The notes under the pieces are model-generated. The model did not search any database. It saw only the letters and a program-made list of their open reading frames with translations, and was not told the origin of the DNA. This document shows positions 1-8,377 of a DNA stretch of 34,147 nt, one piece after another. Source of the stretch: Candidatus Nitrosopumilus sp. (GTDB taxonomy: Archaea > Thermoproteota > Nitrososphaeria > Nitrososphaerales > Nitrosopumilaceae). The position numbers were made by a program, and so were the translations under genes. Within the stretch, counting starts at the first letter, position 1, and each line of letters opens with the position of its first letter. The stretch is taken from assembly GCA_028448965.1 (NCBI GenBank), contig JAONQT010000006.1:1-34147 (forward strand), written 5' to 3'.

Positions 1-867
1 ATTGTAATCTAAATTTTCAGAATGATGTGGTTTAACATATTCCATCCAATTATTTTGTATTTGATTATCAGATGAATCAATAGTGAATGTAATGGCATCT
101 CTATAATGATTTTCTTGTGGATCACCTGCTCTATGAATACATGCTGATGGTCTACCAAAAAACGATGTCCCAGCAAGTCCAGTCATTTTTGTTACAAACA
201 TTGGATCCTCCATTATAGTGGAAGGTAAATGATAATCCAATCTACTCCCAAATCCTTTTTCAATTAGTTCTTTAGTTCTAGAAATAGGTTGAACAGTAAA
301 TGGTCCATCATTTTCACTTACATCAGAAAGATAAACAAAATATTTAATTTGAGAGACAGGATCTAAATCAAAATGCCAAAAATTTGAAAACATTTCATGT
401 TCTTTACGTATATTTTCAGGTACAAAATAATTTCTATGACACTGTATGTGAGAAATTGTAAAATTAGATTTATAATATTTTTGTAAAAAAGACAAAACAT
501 CACTTGTAATTAATTTAGATAGTTCAGGAAAAATTTTGTATGGTTGATTAATCATACGTAAATAGGTCTTATTTTTAAATTGAGAAATAGGTTTAGAATA
601 TTTTTCATCTTCTATTAAATTTTGAAATTTATTTTGAATTTCTTTAATTAAGGAGATATCATAAGAATTATCAAATTTAGAAAATCCATCAGTTACTGTA
701 TGATATAATTGTGGATCAGTATTTTTTACACTTTCATCAAGAGAAGTAAAAATTTTTTGCCTACCACGCATATTTCTCATAAATCCAGTTTTATTACCAT
801 AAAATGTTTTACTTAAACGAGTATCAATTTTATTAAAAAGAATTGAACTTTTAGAATGACGTTTCAT
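1..867 (-). CDS. PhyH-like 2-oxoglutarate/Fe(II) oxygenase, C-terminus cut by window edge
   Basis: An open frame of 289 codons runs from ATG at 867 to the window edge without a stop, so the C-terminus is missing. Residues 165-167 (H-F-D in FWHFDLDP) form the HxD iron-binding motif, followed by a strand pattern ending in SDVSENDGPF typical of phytanoyl-CoA dioxygenase-like proteins. A distal histidine follows at H245 (ACIHRAGDP), with arginines R246 and R256 as candidate 2-oxoglutarate ligands. This family hydroxylates small molecules, lipids or sugars; the substrate here cannot be told. It sits at the edge of the glycan island and is divergent from the gene at 1002. A weak box A (GTTAAATC, around 890-898 on the minus strand) would give a leaderless mRNA. 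Family assignment is from motifs only. Confidence 0.7.
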   Translation of the reverse strand, partial: MKRHSKSSILFNKIDTRLSKTFYGNKTGFMRNMRGRQKIFTSLDESVKNTDPQLYHTVTDGFSKFDNSYDISLIKEIQNKFQNLIEDEKYSKPISQFKNKTYLRMINQPYKIFPELSKLITSDVLSFLQKYYKSNFTISHIQCHRNYFVPENIRKEHEMFSNFWHFDLDPVSQIKYFVYLSDVSENDGPFTVQPISRTKELIEKGFGSRLDYHLPSTIMEDPMFVTKMTGLAGTSFFGRPSACIHRAGDPQENHYRDAITFTIDSSDNQIQNNWMEYVKPHHSENLDYN

Positions 868-974
868 ATTTTTGATATTAAAATACAAGATTTAACATTA
901 TCGATTTTTTAATATTGTATTCACAATAAGAAAAAATTATGACTAGATAAGGTATTTAGAAATTACAATCTTTT

Positions 975-982
975 TTTATATG
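975..982 (+). promoter_or_regulatory. box A (TATA) promoter for the tandem membrane-protein pair
   Basis: TTTATATG is centred about 24-25 nt before the ATG at 1002, the spacing expected for a leaderless archaeal transcript. Confidence 0.55.
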
Positions 983-1001
983 TAATAAATTACTAAAAAT
1001 A

Positions 1002-1391
1002 ATGGGTCAAAGCTGGGTAAGAGAAAGATGGTGGGAATTTAGAACAGGTCATAGTACATATTTAATTTTTATGTTAACATTTGTAAATTTTGTTTTAATT
1101 TCATACAGGTTATTAATTGAAAAAGTACCAGCATTCCAACAATTAATTCCAGAATTATGGATTTTTGCGTTATTATTTCTTGGATTGTACATTCCAACTG
1201 CAATTATAATTGGTTACTGGCATAGACGCACACAGCTCAAAGTAGAAAATACAATCACAATGCAACAGAATCCATTTTATGCAAAATTATTTCGTATGCT
1301 AATAGATGTTGAATTAGGAAATTTAACAAAAGAGGAAATTGAAAAGTATAGATCTTTTTTAATTGATATTGAGAAAAAAATGGATTACTAA
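1002..1391 (+). CDS. small two-helix membrane protein, first of a tandem paralogous pair
   Basis: A 129-residue protein of unknown function. Two hydrophobic segments are visible, at about residues 19-36 and 53-73, followed by a conserved-looking IIIGYWHRRTQL turn and a charged C-terminal tail of about 45 residues. The N-terminus is basic and aromatic (WVRERWWEF). The next gene encodes a clear paralogue with the same layout. The stop overlaps the next start in TAATG (1389-1393), so the pair is translationally coupled. A box A 25 nt upstream supports this start. I do not recognise the family; it is not an obvious transporter or enzyme. Confidence 0.75.
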   Translation: MGQSWVRERWWEFRTGHSTYLIFMLTFVNFVLISYRLLIEKVPAFQQLIPELWIFALLFLGLYIPTAIIIGYWHRRTQLKVENTITMQQNPFYAKLFRMLIDVELGNLTKEEIEKYRSFLIDIEKKMDY

Positions 1392-1789
1392 TGAAGTTAA
1401 ATAAAAAATGGATTAGGACTAGATGGTTGGAAGAAAGATTTGGTCATGCATATTACTTGATGTTTGCATTAACTTTAGTTAATTTTATTTTAATTTCATA
1501 TAGATATTTTATTGAACAAGATCCAAAATTACAAGAAATAATACCAAATTTATCAATATTTACAATAATTTTAGTAATTTTTTATATTCCAACATCAATT
1601 ATAATTGGTTACTGGCATAGAAAAACACAATTAAGTACTGAAAACACAATTAAACGATTAGAAGATCCATTACTGGCTCATATTTGTAGAATTATTTTAG
1701 ATACAAGAATAGGAAATGTATCTAAAAAAGAAATTAATGAATTAAAAGAATTATTATTAAAAATTGATGATGAAAAAAATGAGGAATGA
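1391..1789 (+). CDS. small two-helix membrane protein, second paralogue
   Basis: A 132-residue paralogue of the upstream gene. It shares WIR-R-W near the N-terminus, the block LVNFILISYR in the first membrane segment, and IIIGYWHRKTQL after the second. The ATG uses the last base of the upstream stop codon, so it depends on translational coupling. The C-terminal tail is acidic/lysine-rich and differs most from its sister, suggesting an old duplication with diverged tails. The two could form a hetero-oligomer in the membrane (inference). Function unknown. Confidence 0.75.
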   Translation: MKLNKKWIRTRWLEERFGHAYYLMFALTLVNFILISYRYFIEQDPKLQEIIPNLSIFTIILVIFYIPTSIIIGYWHRKTQLSTENTIKRLEDPLLAHICRIILDTRIGNVSKKEINELKELLLKIDDEKNEE

Positions 1790-1844
1790 ATATTAAATTT
1801 TTGTATATAGATTAATTAAATTATAAGTAAAAATTCTAAAAATC

Positions 1845-2909
1845 ATGAAAGGAATAATTTTACACGGAGGTCATGGTACACGCTTACGTCCTTTAACACA
1901 TACAGGTCCAAAACAACTACTTCCAATTGCAAACAAACCAATGTCTCAATATTGTGTAGAAACTTTAGTTAATGCTGGAATTATAGACATTGCATTCATA
2001 ATTGGTGGGATAGGATCAGATAAAGTTAAAGATCATTATGGAAATGGTGAAGAATTTGGTGCCAAATTTACATATATTAAACAAGATTCTCCTAAGGGTA
2101 TAGCACATGCAATTTCATTATGTGAAGATTTTGTAAATGATGAAAAATTTGTAGTATTTTTAGGAGATAATATCATTCAACGTAAAATTAATGAATATGT
2201 TTTAGATTTCAAAAAATCTAATGCATCTGCTTCTCTTTTATTATGCGAAGTTGATAATCCCTCACAATTTGGAATTGCGGAAATAGAAAATAATAAAATA
2301 ATTAAAATTACTGAAAAACCAAAAAATCCTTCAACCAATCTTGCAGTTACAGGAATTTATTTTTTAACTCCATATATTTTTGAAGTAATAGAAAAATTAA
2401 AACCATCTTGGAGAGATGAATTAGAAATTGCTGATGCATTACAAATATTAGTTGAAGAAGAAAAAGAAATTATTTATGGAATGATAACGGATTTTTGGAA
2501 AGATACTGGTACACCAAACGATATCATTGAAGCTAATAAAATAATTTTAGAAAATATGCCCGAATCATTCCAAGGTATAAAAGAAGAAAATGTAATAATC
2601 AAAGGGAAAATAATAGTTGGTAAAGGTACAACTATTAAAAATGGAGTAAAAATTTTAGGACCGACAATAATTGGAAAAAATTGTATTATTGAAGGCAACA
2701 CAACAATTGGAGGAAATACAAGTATTGGTGGAAATTCTCATCTTGATGGCTGCAACATATCAGATTCAATTATCATGTCGAATTGTACAATTAAAGGTAA
2801 ATTAAATATTCAAAATAGCATAATTGCATCTAATTCAAAAATAACTAAAGAAGAAAATGAAAACTTGAAAAAATTCCTGTTAGGTGAAGGAACACAAATA
2901 TCATTGTAA
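1845..2909 (+). CDS. rmlA: RmlA-like sugar-1-phosphate nucleotidyltransferase (long form)
   Basis: The 354-residue protein has the nucleotidyltransferase signature at residues 7-24 (HGGHGTRLRPLTHTGPKQ) and the metal-binding LGDN at 106-109. The C-terminal third (about 245-335) is a hexapeptide-type left-handed beta-helix with repeated I-G-x-x patterns. This matches the long form of glucose-1-phosphate thymidylyltransferase, which makes dTDP-glucose from dTTP and glucose-1-phosphate. The usual LAGG is LHGG here. No rmlB, rmlC or rmlD is present in the window, so the activated sugar may be finished by the SDR enzymes of this island or by genes elsewhere; another nucleotide or sugar is possible. 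Family confidence is high, exact substrate moderate. Confidence 0.8.
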   Translation: MKGIILHGGHGTRLRPLTHTGPKQLLPIANKPMSQYCVETLVNAGIIDIAFIIGGIGSDKVKDHYGNGEEFGAKFTYIKQDSPKGIAHAISLCEDFVNDEKFVVFLGDNIIQRKINEYVLDFKKSNASASLLLCEVDNPSQFGIAEIENNKIIKITEKPKNPSTNLAVTGIYFLTPYIFEVIEKLKPSWRDELEIADALQILVEEEKEIIYGMITDFWKDTGTPNDIIEANKIILENMPESFQGIKEENVIIKGKIIVGKGTTIKNGVKILGPTIIGKNCIIEGNTTIGGNTSIGGNSHLDGCNISDSIIMSNCTIKGKLNIQNSIIASNSKITKEENENLKKFLLGEGTQISL

Positions 2910-3008
2910 GTTAATCAATCTAACCCATAATTACACGCCTAAAACGTATTAATTCTTAGTTAAGAAGATAAATCAGTTAAAAGATACTGAATTAGAGGCA
3001 GAATAGAT

Positions 3009-3839
3009 TTGAATCTACTGGGAATTGATTTTGAAGATTGGTATCATCCAGAATTAGTGAAACCTTTTGTATCTCAAGAAGACAGAAAACCTGCAATGTT
3101 CAAAGGTCTTGATAAGATTTTAGAACTTTTAAGAAAAAATGATTCACAAGCTACTTTTTTTACAGTTGGAGAACTTTTAAAATCCAATCCCGAAATACTT
3201 GACAAAATTATATCTGAAGGACATGAAATTGGTTTTCACACTATGAACCATACAAGATTGGATTCATTAAATTATGAATTAGAATTTAGAAAAGAATTAA
3301 AAGAATTTGAAAAACTTACTGATGGAAAATCAATTGGATTTAGAGCTCCTACTTTTTCATTAAATAAAAAAAGTTCTTGGGTAATTGATGAATTAATAAA
3401 AAATCGATACAAATATGATAGTAGTGTTATGCCTGCAAAGAGTAGCATGTATGGAATACCTAATGCACAAAAATCACCGTATCGGATAACCAGTTCAAAT
3501 ATAGAAAAAGATGACCCAAGTGGCACACTGATAGAATTTCCTTTAATGGTAACAAAATTTTTGGGAAAAACAATACCTGCTGCTGGTGGTTTTTATCTAA
3601 GATTTTTGCCATTAAAAATAATAAAAAATGCAATTAGATCATATCAAAAAATCAATACACCATCAACATTGTATATACATTCATGGGAATTAACTCCAGA
3701 ATATTTTCCTAAAATCAAATTACCAATAAAAAATCAATTTATTACATTTCATAAAATAGAAAAAACATTTTCAAAAATGAATGAATTGTTAAAAGAATTT
3801 GAATTTACATCATTTGAAACATATTATAAAAAAATATGA
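3009..3839 (+). CDS. NodB-type polysaccharide deacetylase
   Basis: A 276-residue carbohydrate esterase family 4-like protein. It opens with GIDFEDWYH, where an Asp (D7 or D10) takes the place of the catalytic/metal Asp, then TFFTVG (49-54) and the metal-binding His pair in GFHTMNHTRLD (H77, H81), FRAPTFS (111-117) and LYIHSWEL near the C-terminus. Such enzymes remove N-acetyl groups from polysaccharides or lipid-linked sugars. The start is TTG, supported by a Shine-Dalgarno GAGG at 2995-2998. There is no signal peptide, so action on cytoplasmic, lipid-linked precursors is likelier than on finished surface polymer (inference). Confidence 0.82.
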   Translation: MNLLGIDFEDWYHPELVKPFVSQEDRKPAMFKGLDKILELLRKNDSQATFFTVGELLKSNPEILDKIISEGHEIGFHTMNHTRLDSLNYELEFRKELKEFEKLTDGKSIGFRAPTFSLNKKSSWVIDELIKNRYKYDSSVMPAKSSMYGIPNAQKSPYRITSSNIEKDDPSGTLIEFPLMVTKFLGKTIPAAGGFYLRFLPLKIIKNAIRSYQKINTPSTLYIHSWELTPEYFPKIKLPIKNQFITFHKIEKTFSKMNELLKEFEFTSFETYYKKI

Positions 3840-3870
3840 ATCAACTATTATTAAAAAAATTTAAAAAGTG

Positions 3871-3880
3871 TTAATATATC
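3871..3880 (+). promoter_or_regulatory. box A promoter for the capsule-type gene
   Basis: TTAATATATC lies about 33 nt before the ATG at 3909, predicting a start of transcription near 3902 and a very short leader. Confidence 0.5.
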
Positions 3881-3908
3881 CAATTCCATCTAGAAAATTA
3901 TTACAATT

Positions 3909-5429
3909 ATGGAAAAATTAAAAACTAAAAATGAAGAGAAAAATATTCTAGTATGGTTAGATTTTGATGCTTATTCATACCTAAATTTTGGAATTATTAA
4001 TGCATTATCAAAACTAAATAATTTTAATTTCTTTGGAATCGTTACAACCAAACAGGATATTAGCTTTTTTGAAAAACAACAATTAATTCCCTTCAAAAAA
4101 ATCATGTATTATCCTGATTGTTACATAAATAAATCATCATTTAATATAGACAAATTAAAAGAATTTGAAAAGAAATATCAATTAAATATTTGGTCAGACA
4201 TTTTTACAGAAAGAAGTTTTTATAAATATTGGACAGATTTTTATAAATTTTCACGAGAAGAAATATTATCAATTACCCAGAATTCATTTTTATTTTTTAT
4301 AGAAATTCTAGAAAAAATTAAACCGAGTTTAATTTTAATGCAACATCCTGGAGAAAATATTTCAAATTTACTATTATACAAATTAGCAAAAAAAATGGGA
4401 ATTAAAGTATTATTTCCAAATCCATTATACATTCACAATAAAATTTTAATATCTGATAACATAGAAAGTAATGAAATTTTAGATGAGTATTATAAATTAA
4501 TTAAAAATTTTAAAAATGATGACCAAATATTTGATGAAAATTATATTAAAAAAAATAATTTAAGAGAGACTGTAAATATTCAATCTAGTTATAACTATGG
4601 AACTAGAAGTTTTTCACAAAAATTCCATTATTATATTAAGAGAATATCACAAAATTCAGAATCAATTTACAAAAATATGGGAAAAACAAAATATAATATG
4701 TTAAAATATAAAATTCAAACTTATTTTAAAGTAAAAAATAGAGCAAAATTCCTTAATGAAAATTCAATTAAAAAAATTAATGATGAAAAATTTTTTTATT
4801 TTCCACTCCAAAGTGAACCAGAATCAAAAATTTTAACATCATCACCATTTTATACTAATCAAATTGCATTAATTGAAAATATAGCAAAATCTATTCCAAT
4901 TAATTATGTACTATATGTCAAAGAGCATCCAATACAGAAAGTAAAATTATGGAGATCAGTAGAAGATTATAAAAAAATTATATCAATTCCAAATGTTAAA
5001 CTTGTTGATCCAAATGTTGATGCTCAAAAATTAATTTCTAAAAGTTCAGGCATCATATCAATTTCAGGGGCAACTGGATTTGAAGCACTATTTTATGGAA
5101 AACCAGTCATAATTTTTGCAGATGAATATTATGAAGGACTATCTTCAGTAACTAAAGTAAAAACTTTTTCAGAATTACATGATAAAATTAAAAAAACATT
5201 TTCTAATTCAGAAATCAATAATAGAGAATTAAATGTATTAATGAAATCATTAGAAATTCATTCAATTTCAATTCCATATTTTTCAATAATTGATGATGGA
5301 ATTATTTTATCATCAATTCAACGATATGGGGAAAATCCAATATTGACAATAATGAATTTTAAAAAATTTTATGAATTTCATAAAAAATCATTTAAATCAA
5401 TAGCTGAAGCAATATATTCCAAAATATAG
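3909..5429 (+). CDS. capsule-type polysaccharide biosynthesis protein (GT-B-like)
   Basis: A 506-residue soluble protein. The C-terminal half carries FPLQSEPES (298-306), KEHP (338-341) and GATGFEALFYGKPVIIF (387-403). This set is typical of capsule polysaccharide synthesis/export proteins of the KpsS/LipB-like group and related GT-B-fold transferases. The N-terminal half (to about 200) starts with a Rossmann-like ILVWLDFD strand. It likely transfers or processes a sugar during assembly of the surface glycan. The donor cannot be inferred. The gene is extremely AT-rich even for this window. Initiation at ATG is supported by a nearby box A. Confidence 0.65.
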   Translation: MEKLKTKNEEKNILVWLDFDAYSYLNFGIINALSKLNNFNFFGIVTTKQDISFFEKQQLIPFKKIMYYPDCYINKSSFNIDKLKEFEKKYQLNIWSDIFTERSFYKYWTDFYKFSREEILSITQNSFLFFIEILEKIKPSLILMQHPGENISNLLLYKLAKKMGIKVLFPNPLYIHNKILISDNIESNEILDEYYKLIKNFKNDDQIFDENYIKKNNLRETVNIQSSYNYGTRSFSQKFHYYIKRISQNSESIYKNMGKTKYNMLKYKIQTYFKVKNRAKFLNENSIKKINDEKFFYFPLQSEPESKILTSSPFYTNQIALIENIAKSIPINYVLYVKEHPIQKVKLWRSVEDYKKIISIPNVKLVDPNVDAQKLISKSSGIISISGATGFEALFYGKPVIIFADEYYEGLSSVTKVKTFSELHDKIKKTFSNSEINNRELNVLMKSLEIHSISIPYFSIIDDGIILSSIQRYGENPILTIMNFKKFYEFHKKSFKSIAEAIYSKI

Positions 5430-5475
5430 AATTTATTTAAAATGATTTATAATGAAATTGATTCAATTAAAAAAA

Positions 5476-6480
5476 TTAAAAATTACCTGCATCCCATGGC
5501 AAATATTTACCATTTAATCTTTGTTCCCATCTATGAATATCTTCATCGACCATAAGTTTTACTAAGTCAGTAAATTTTGTTTTAGGTTTCCAACCTAATT
5601 TCTTTTTTGCTTTAGAGTAATCACCTTGAAGGTGATTAACATCAAAAGGCCTAAGATTTTTTTTATTAGTTTTTAAACATTTAATTGAAATATTTGCAAT
5701 CTTACATGCTTCTTCAACAAATTCTTTAACAGAATGTGATTCATTTGTAGCCATAACATAGTCATCAGAATTTTTAACTTGTAATGATTTCCAAATTCCT
5801 TCAACATATTCTGGAGCATAACCCCAATCCCTTTTTGCCAATAAATTACCTAATTCCAATTTTTTAGAAATTCCAAGTGAAATTTTTGCAACTTGATTAG
5901 AAATTTTTCGAGTAACAAATTCTAAACCTCGTAAAGGTGATTCGTGATTAAATAGAATCCCATTTACTGCAAAAATACCATATGCTTCTCGATAAAGTTT
6001 TGTTTGCCAATAGGCATATAATTTTGAAATTGCATACGGACTTGAAGGCATAAATGGAGTTGATTCATTTTGGACAAGAGATTTACCAGATCCAAACATT
6101 TCACTTGATGATGCTTGATAAAATTTAATTTTTTTATTAAATTTCAAAATTTGATCTAAAATTCTAACGGTACCAAGACCTGTCACATCACTAGTGTAAA
6201 GTGGCTGATCAAATGATGCTGCAACAAAACTTTGAGCAGCTAAATGATAAATTTCTGTTGGATTTGAAATTTCTAATGCACGATATAATGAAGTCGAATC
6301 TAATATATCTGCAGAAATTAATTTAATTTTATCAGAAATATTGAGGTAATGCAATCTCCAAAAATTTCCTGAAGATTGTCTTCTATAAGTACCAAAAACA
6401 GTATATCCCTTTTTTAGTAAAAATTGTGCAAGATATGCACCATCCTGACCTGTAATGCCAGTAATCAGTACTCTTTTCAT
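5476..6480 (-). CDS. gmd: GDP-mannose 4,6-dehydratase
   Basis: A 334-residue extended SDR. It has GITGQDG (8-14) for NAD(P) binding, YRRQSSGNFWRLHYL after the first half of the Rossmann fold, HLAAQSFVAASF, the catalytic SSSE cluster (124-127) in QASSSEMFG, and SPYAISK with Y149 and K153. This combination is diagnostic of Gmd, which converts GDP-mannose to GDP-4-keto-6-deoxymannose, the precursor of GDP-rhamnose, GDP-fucose and GDP-perosamine. No clear aminotransferase is in the window; one of the short SDR proteins at 6573 or 10568 could act as the following reductase or epimerase. Gene family very sure. Confidence 0.93.
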   Translation of the reverse strand: MKRVLITGITGQDGAYLAQFLLKKGYTVFGTYRRQSSGNFWRLHYLNISDKIKLISADILDSTSLYRALEISNPTEIYHLAAQSFVAASFDQPLYTSDVTGLGTVRILDQILKFNKKIKFYQASSSEMFGSGKSLVQNESTPFMPSSPYAISKLYAYWQTKLYREAYGIFAVNGILFNHESPLRGLEFVTRKISNQVAKISLGISKKLELGNLLAKRDWGYAPEYVEGIWKSLQVKNSDDYVMATNESHSVKEFVEEACKIANISIKCLKTNKKNLRPFDVNHLQGDYSKAKKKLGWKPKTKFTDLVKLMVDEDIHRWEQRLNGKYLPWDAGNF

Positions 6481-6510
6481 AATATTTTACCTTGTATTTA
6501 CTTTTTAAGG

Positions 6511-6520
6511 CTATATAATA
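6511..6520 (-). promoter_or_regulatory. box A promoter for gmd
   Basis: On the minus strand this reads TATTATATAG, about 35 nt before the gmd ATG at 6480, predicting a short leader of roughly 9 nt. The AT-rich block might also serve the divergent gene at 6573, which lacks a good box A of its own. Confidence 0.5.
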
Positions 6521-6572
6521 AATTAATTAAAAGAGAAATTGAAATAATCCAATAAATAAGTAAAATAAGATT

Positions 6573-7466
6573 TTGAAAAAAATACTCATAACTGGTGCTA
6601 CAGGATTTATTGGAACTAATCTAATACCGCAATTAATTAAAAATCATAAAATTGTAGGAATATCAAAAAATAAAATAAAGTCTTCAAAAAATTTTAGTTC
6701 CTCTAGTGTAGATATTACAAATAAAAATTTAAAAATCAAAAATAAATTTACAGATATTATTCATATGGCAGCATATAGTGATGTCACTTATTGTAATCTC
6801 AATCCAACAAAATGTTATGAATTAAACGTAAAATCTACTCAAAAAATGTTAGAAATTGCAAGGAAAAAGGATTCTAATTTTATTTTCTTAAGTTCAAGTC
6901 ATGTATATGGTAATCCAATTAAACAACCCATTGCAGAAGATTCTTTATACAATCCATCAACACATTATGCTTCAAGTAAAAGAATGAGTGAAATACTATG
7001 TGAAACATATGCAAAAACTTATGGTTTAGATATACAAATTGCAAGACTCTTTTCGGTATATGGTCCTAAAAGTCCAAAATCAAATCTAATTTTTAATATT
7101 ATGAATCAAATAATTAATAATTCAAGAATAATTTTAGGAAATACATACCCAAAAAGAGATTTTATTTTTATTAGTGATGTAATTATGGGTTTAATAAAAA
7201 TTTTAAATTCAAAAAAGAAAGGATTTCAAGTTTATAATCTTGCAAGTGGTAAAAGTACGTCTGTAGAAAATATAGTAAAAAATTGTTTAACTATATCAAA
7301 TAAAAAATTAAAAATAGTCTCATCAAAAGAAAAAAGAAGAGAAAATGAAATAATGAATATACAAGCTAATGTTTCTAAAATGAAAAAAGAATTTAATTGG
7401 AAAACAGAAATTTCATTAAAAAAAGGACTAGAAATTACATATAATCATTATATTTCAAAAATATAA
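6573..7466 (+). CDS. NAD-dependent sugar epimerase/dehydratase (extended SDR)
   Basis: A 297-residue protein with GATGFIG (8-14), the SSSHVYGN strand (107-114) and the catalytic pair Y132/K136 in HYASSK. It belongs to the UDP-glucose 4-epimerase/RmlD-like extended SDR superfamily that modifies nucleotide sugars. It begins with TTG and is divergent from gmd with a 92-nt gap, so it may supply the reductase or epimerase acting on the Gmd product (inference). It resembles the SDR at 10568 in length and in the V-Y-G-N-P-x-x-x-P-I block; the two are probably paralogues. Exact sugar unknown. Confidence 0.8.
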   Translation: MKKILITGATGFIGTNLIPQLIKNHKIVGISKNKIKSSKNFSSSSVDITNKNLKIKNKFTDIIHMAAYSDVTYCNLNPTKCYELNVKSTQKMLEIARKKDSNFIFLSSSHVYGNPIKQPIAEDSLYNPSTHYASSKRMSEILCETYAKTYGLDIQIARLFSVYGPKSPKSNLIFNIMNQIINNSRIILGNTYPKRDFIFISDVIMGLIKILNSKKKGFQVYNLASGKSTSVENIVKNCLTISNKKLKIVSSKEKRRENEIMNIQANVSKMKKEFNWKTEISLKKGLEITYNHYISKI

Positions 7467-7503
7467 ATAAAAAAATAAACATAGTATAAAATAAATAATT
7501 TAA

Positions 7504-8340
7504 TTAAATTTCAATCATTTTTTTAGAACTTAAAGGATGACCTATATGTACACCATTAATTTTTTCACCATATTTTGGAGATCTGTACAAATCTTCAATA
7601 TCTTTAACTTTAAAATTTTTTATAAGCTCACTTTTACAAAAAAAAGCATTCACTCCATTACTGTCACAACCCAATAAAGTATAATTTTTTTCTAGACTAA
7701 GATTTTTTAACGCTAATAAGCTTGCTCCAAAATAATTTGTGCCATCCCATTGAGCATCAGAATCATAAGGTACTACTTTGCTTTGAGTAGGAGGTATAGA
7801 TGAATTAAATTCAATGACTAATACACGTGGATGAAATTTACTAATTGCTTTCCATACCCAAAAATCATTGTAATCAATATCTATAGATAATAAATCAAAA
7901 TATTCAGGAACTTGATATTTTTGAAGTAAATTTTCAATGTTTTCAGCAGTAATTCGTTCATTTTTAATATCTAGTTTATAATGTCTCGAACGTTCTTTAC
8001 GTTTAATTATTTTTTTAGAAAATTTAACATATTTTTTAATATTTTCACTAATTCCAATATTTTTATTCGACCAAGCTTTTTTCAATACTCCTTTCCATTG
8101 AATATCTTGATCTGCACCATAATCCATCATTAATCCAGTCCAACCTTTTTTTTCTAAAAGATTAACAGTATTACATTCAAATCCATTTCCTACTCCAAAT
8201 TCAACAGAAAATTTGTTAGTTGTTCCAATTTTAGAAAAAATATATTCTAAAATTCCATCTTCACCATTTTGAGAGTAAATTTTTTTTTCATGTAAATTAA
8301 TATCAAATATTTCTGAGTTCATTTTATTATCACAATTCAT
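7504..8340 (-). CDS. FkbM-like SAM methyltransferase family protein
   Basis: A 278-residue protein. It starts with YSQNGEDGILEYIF (22-35), a hallmark of a group of proteins near FkbM methyltransferases, followed by the SAM-binding motif I region SVEFGVGNG (45-53) and WTGLMMD (67-73). A later acidic strand, DLLSIDIDYND, fits motif IV. It would O-methylate a sugar or another part of the surface glycan. ATG at 8340 gives the longest version; an in-frame ATG six codons later is also possible. Spacing of 37 nt to the upstream glycosyltransferase suggests co-transcription. Fold assignment is fairly sure, activity is inference. Confidence 0.62.
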   Translation of the reverse strand: MNCDNKMNSEIFDINLHEKKIYSQNGEDGILEYIFSKIGTTNKFSVEFGVGNGFECNTVNLLEKKGWTGLMMDYGADQDIQWKGVLKKAWSNKNIGISENIKKYVKFSKKIIKRKERSRHYKLDIKNERITAENIENLLQKYQVPEYFDLLSIDIDYNDFWVWKAISKFHPRVLVIEFNSSIPPTQSKVVPYDSDAQWDGTNYFGASLLALKNLSLEKNYTLLGCDSNGVNAFFCKSELIKNFKVKDIEDLYRSPKYGEKINGVHIGHPLSSKKMIEI

Positions 8341-8377
8341 TATTTAGTATATTTTAACATATCATAAAAATTAGACA

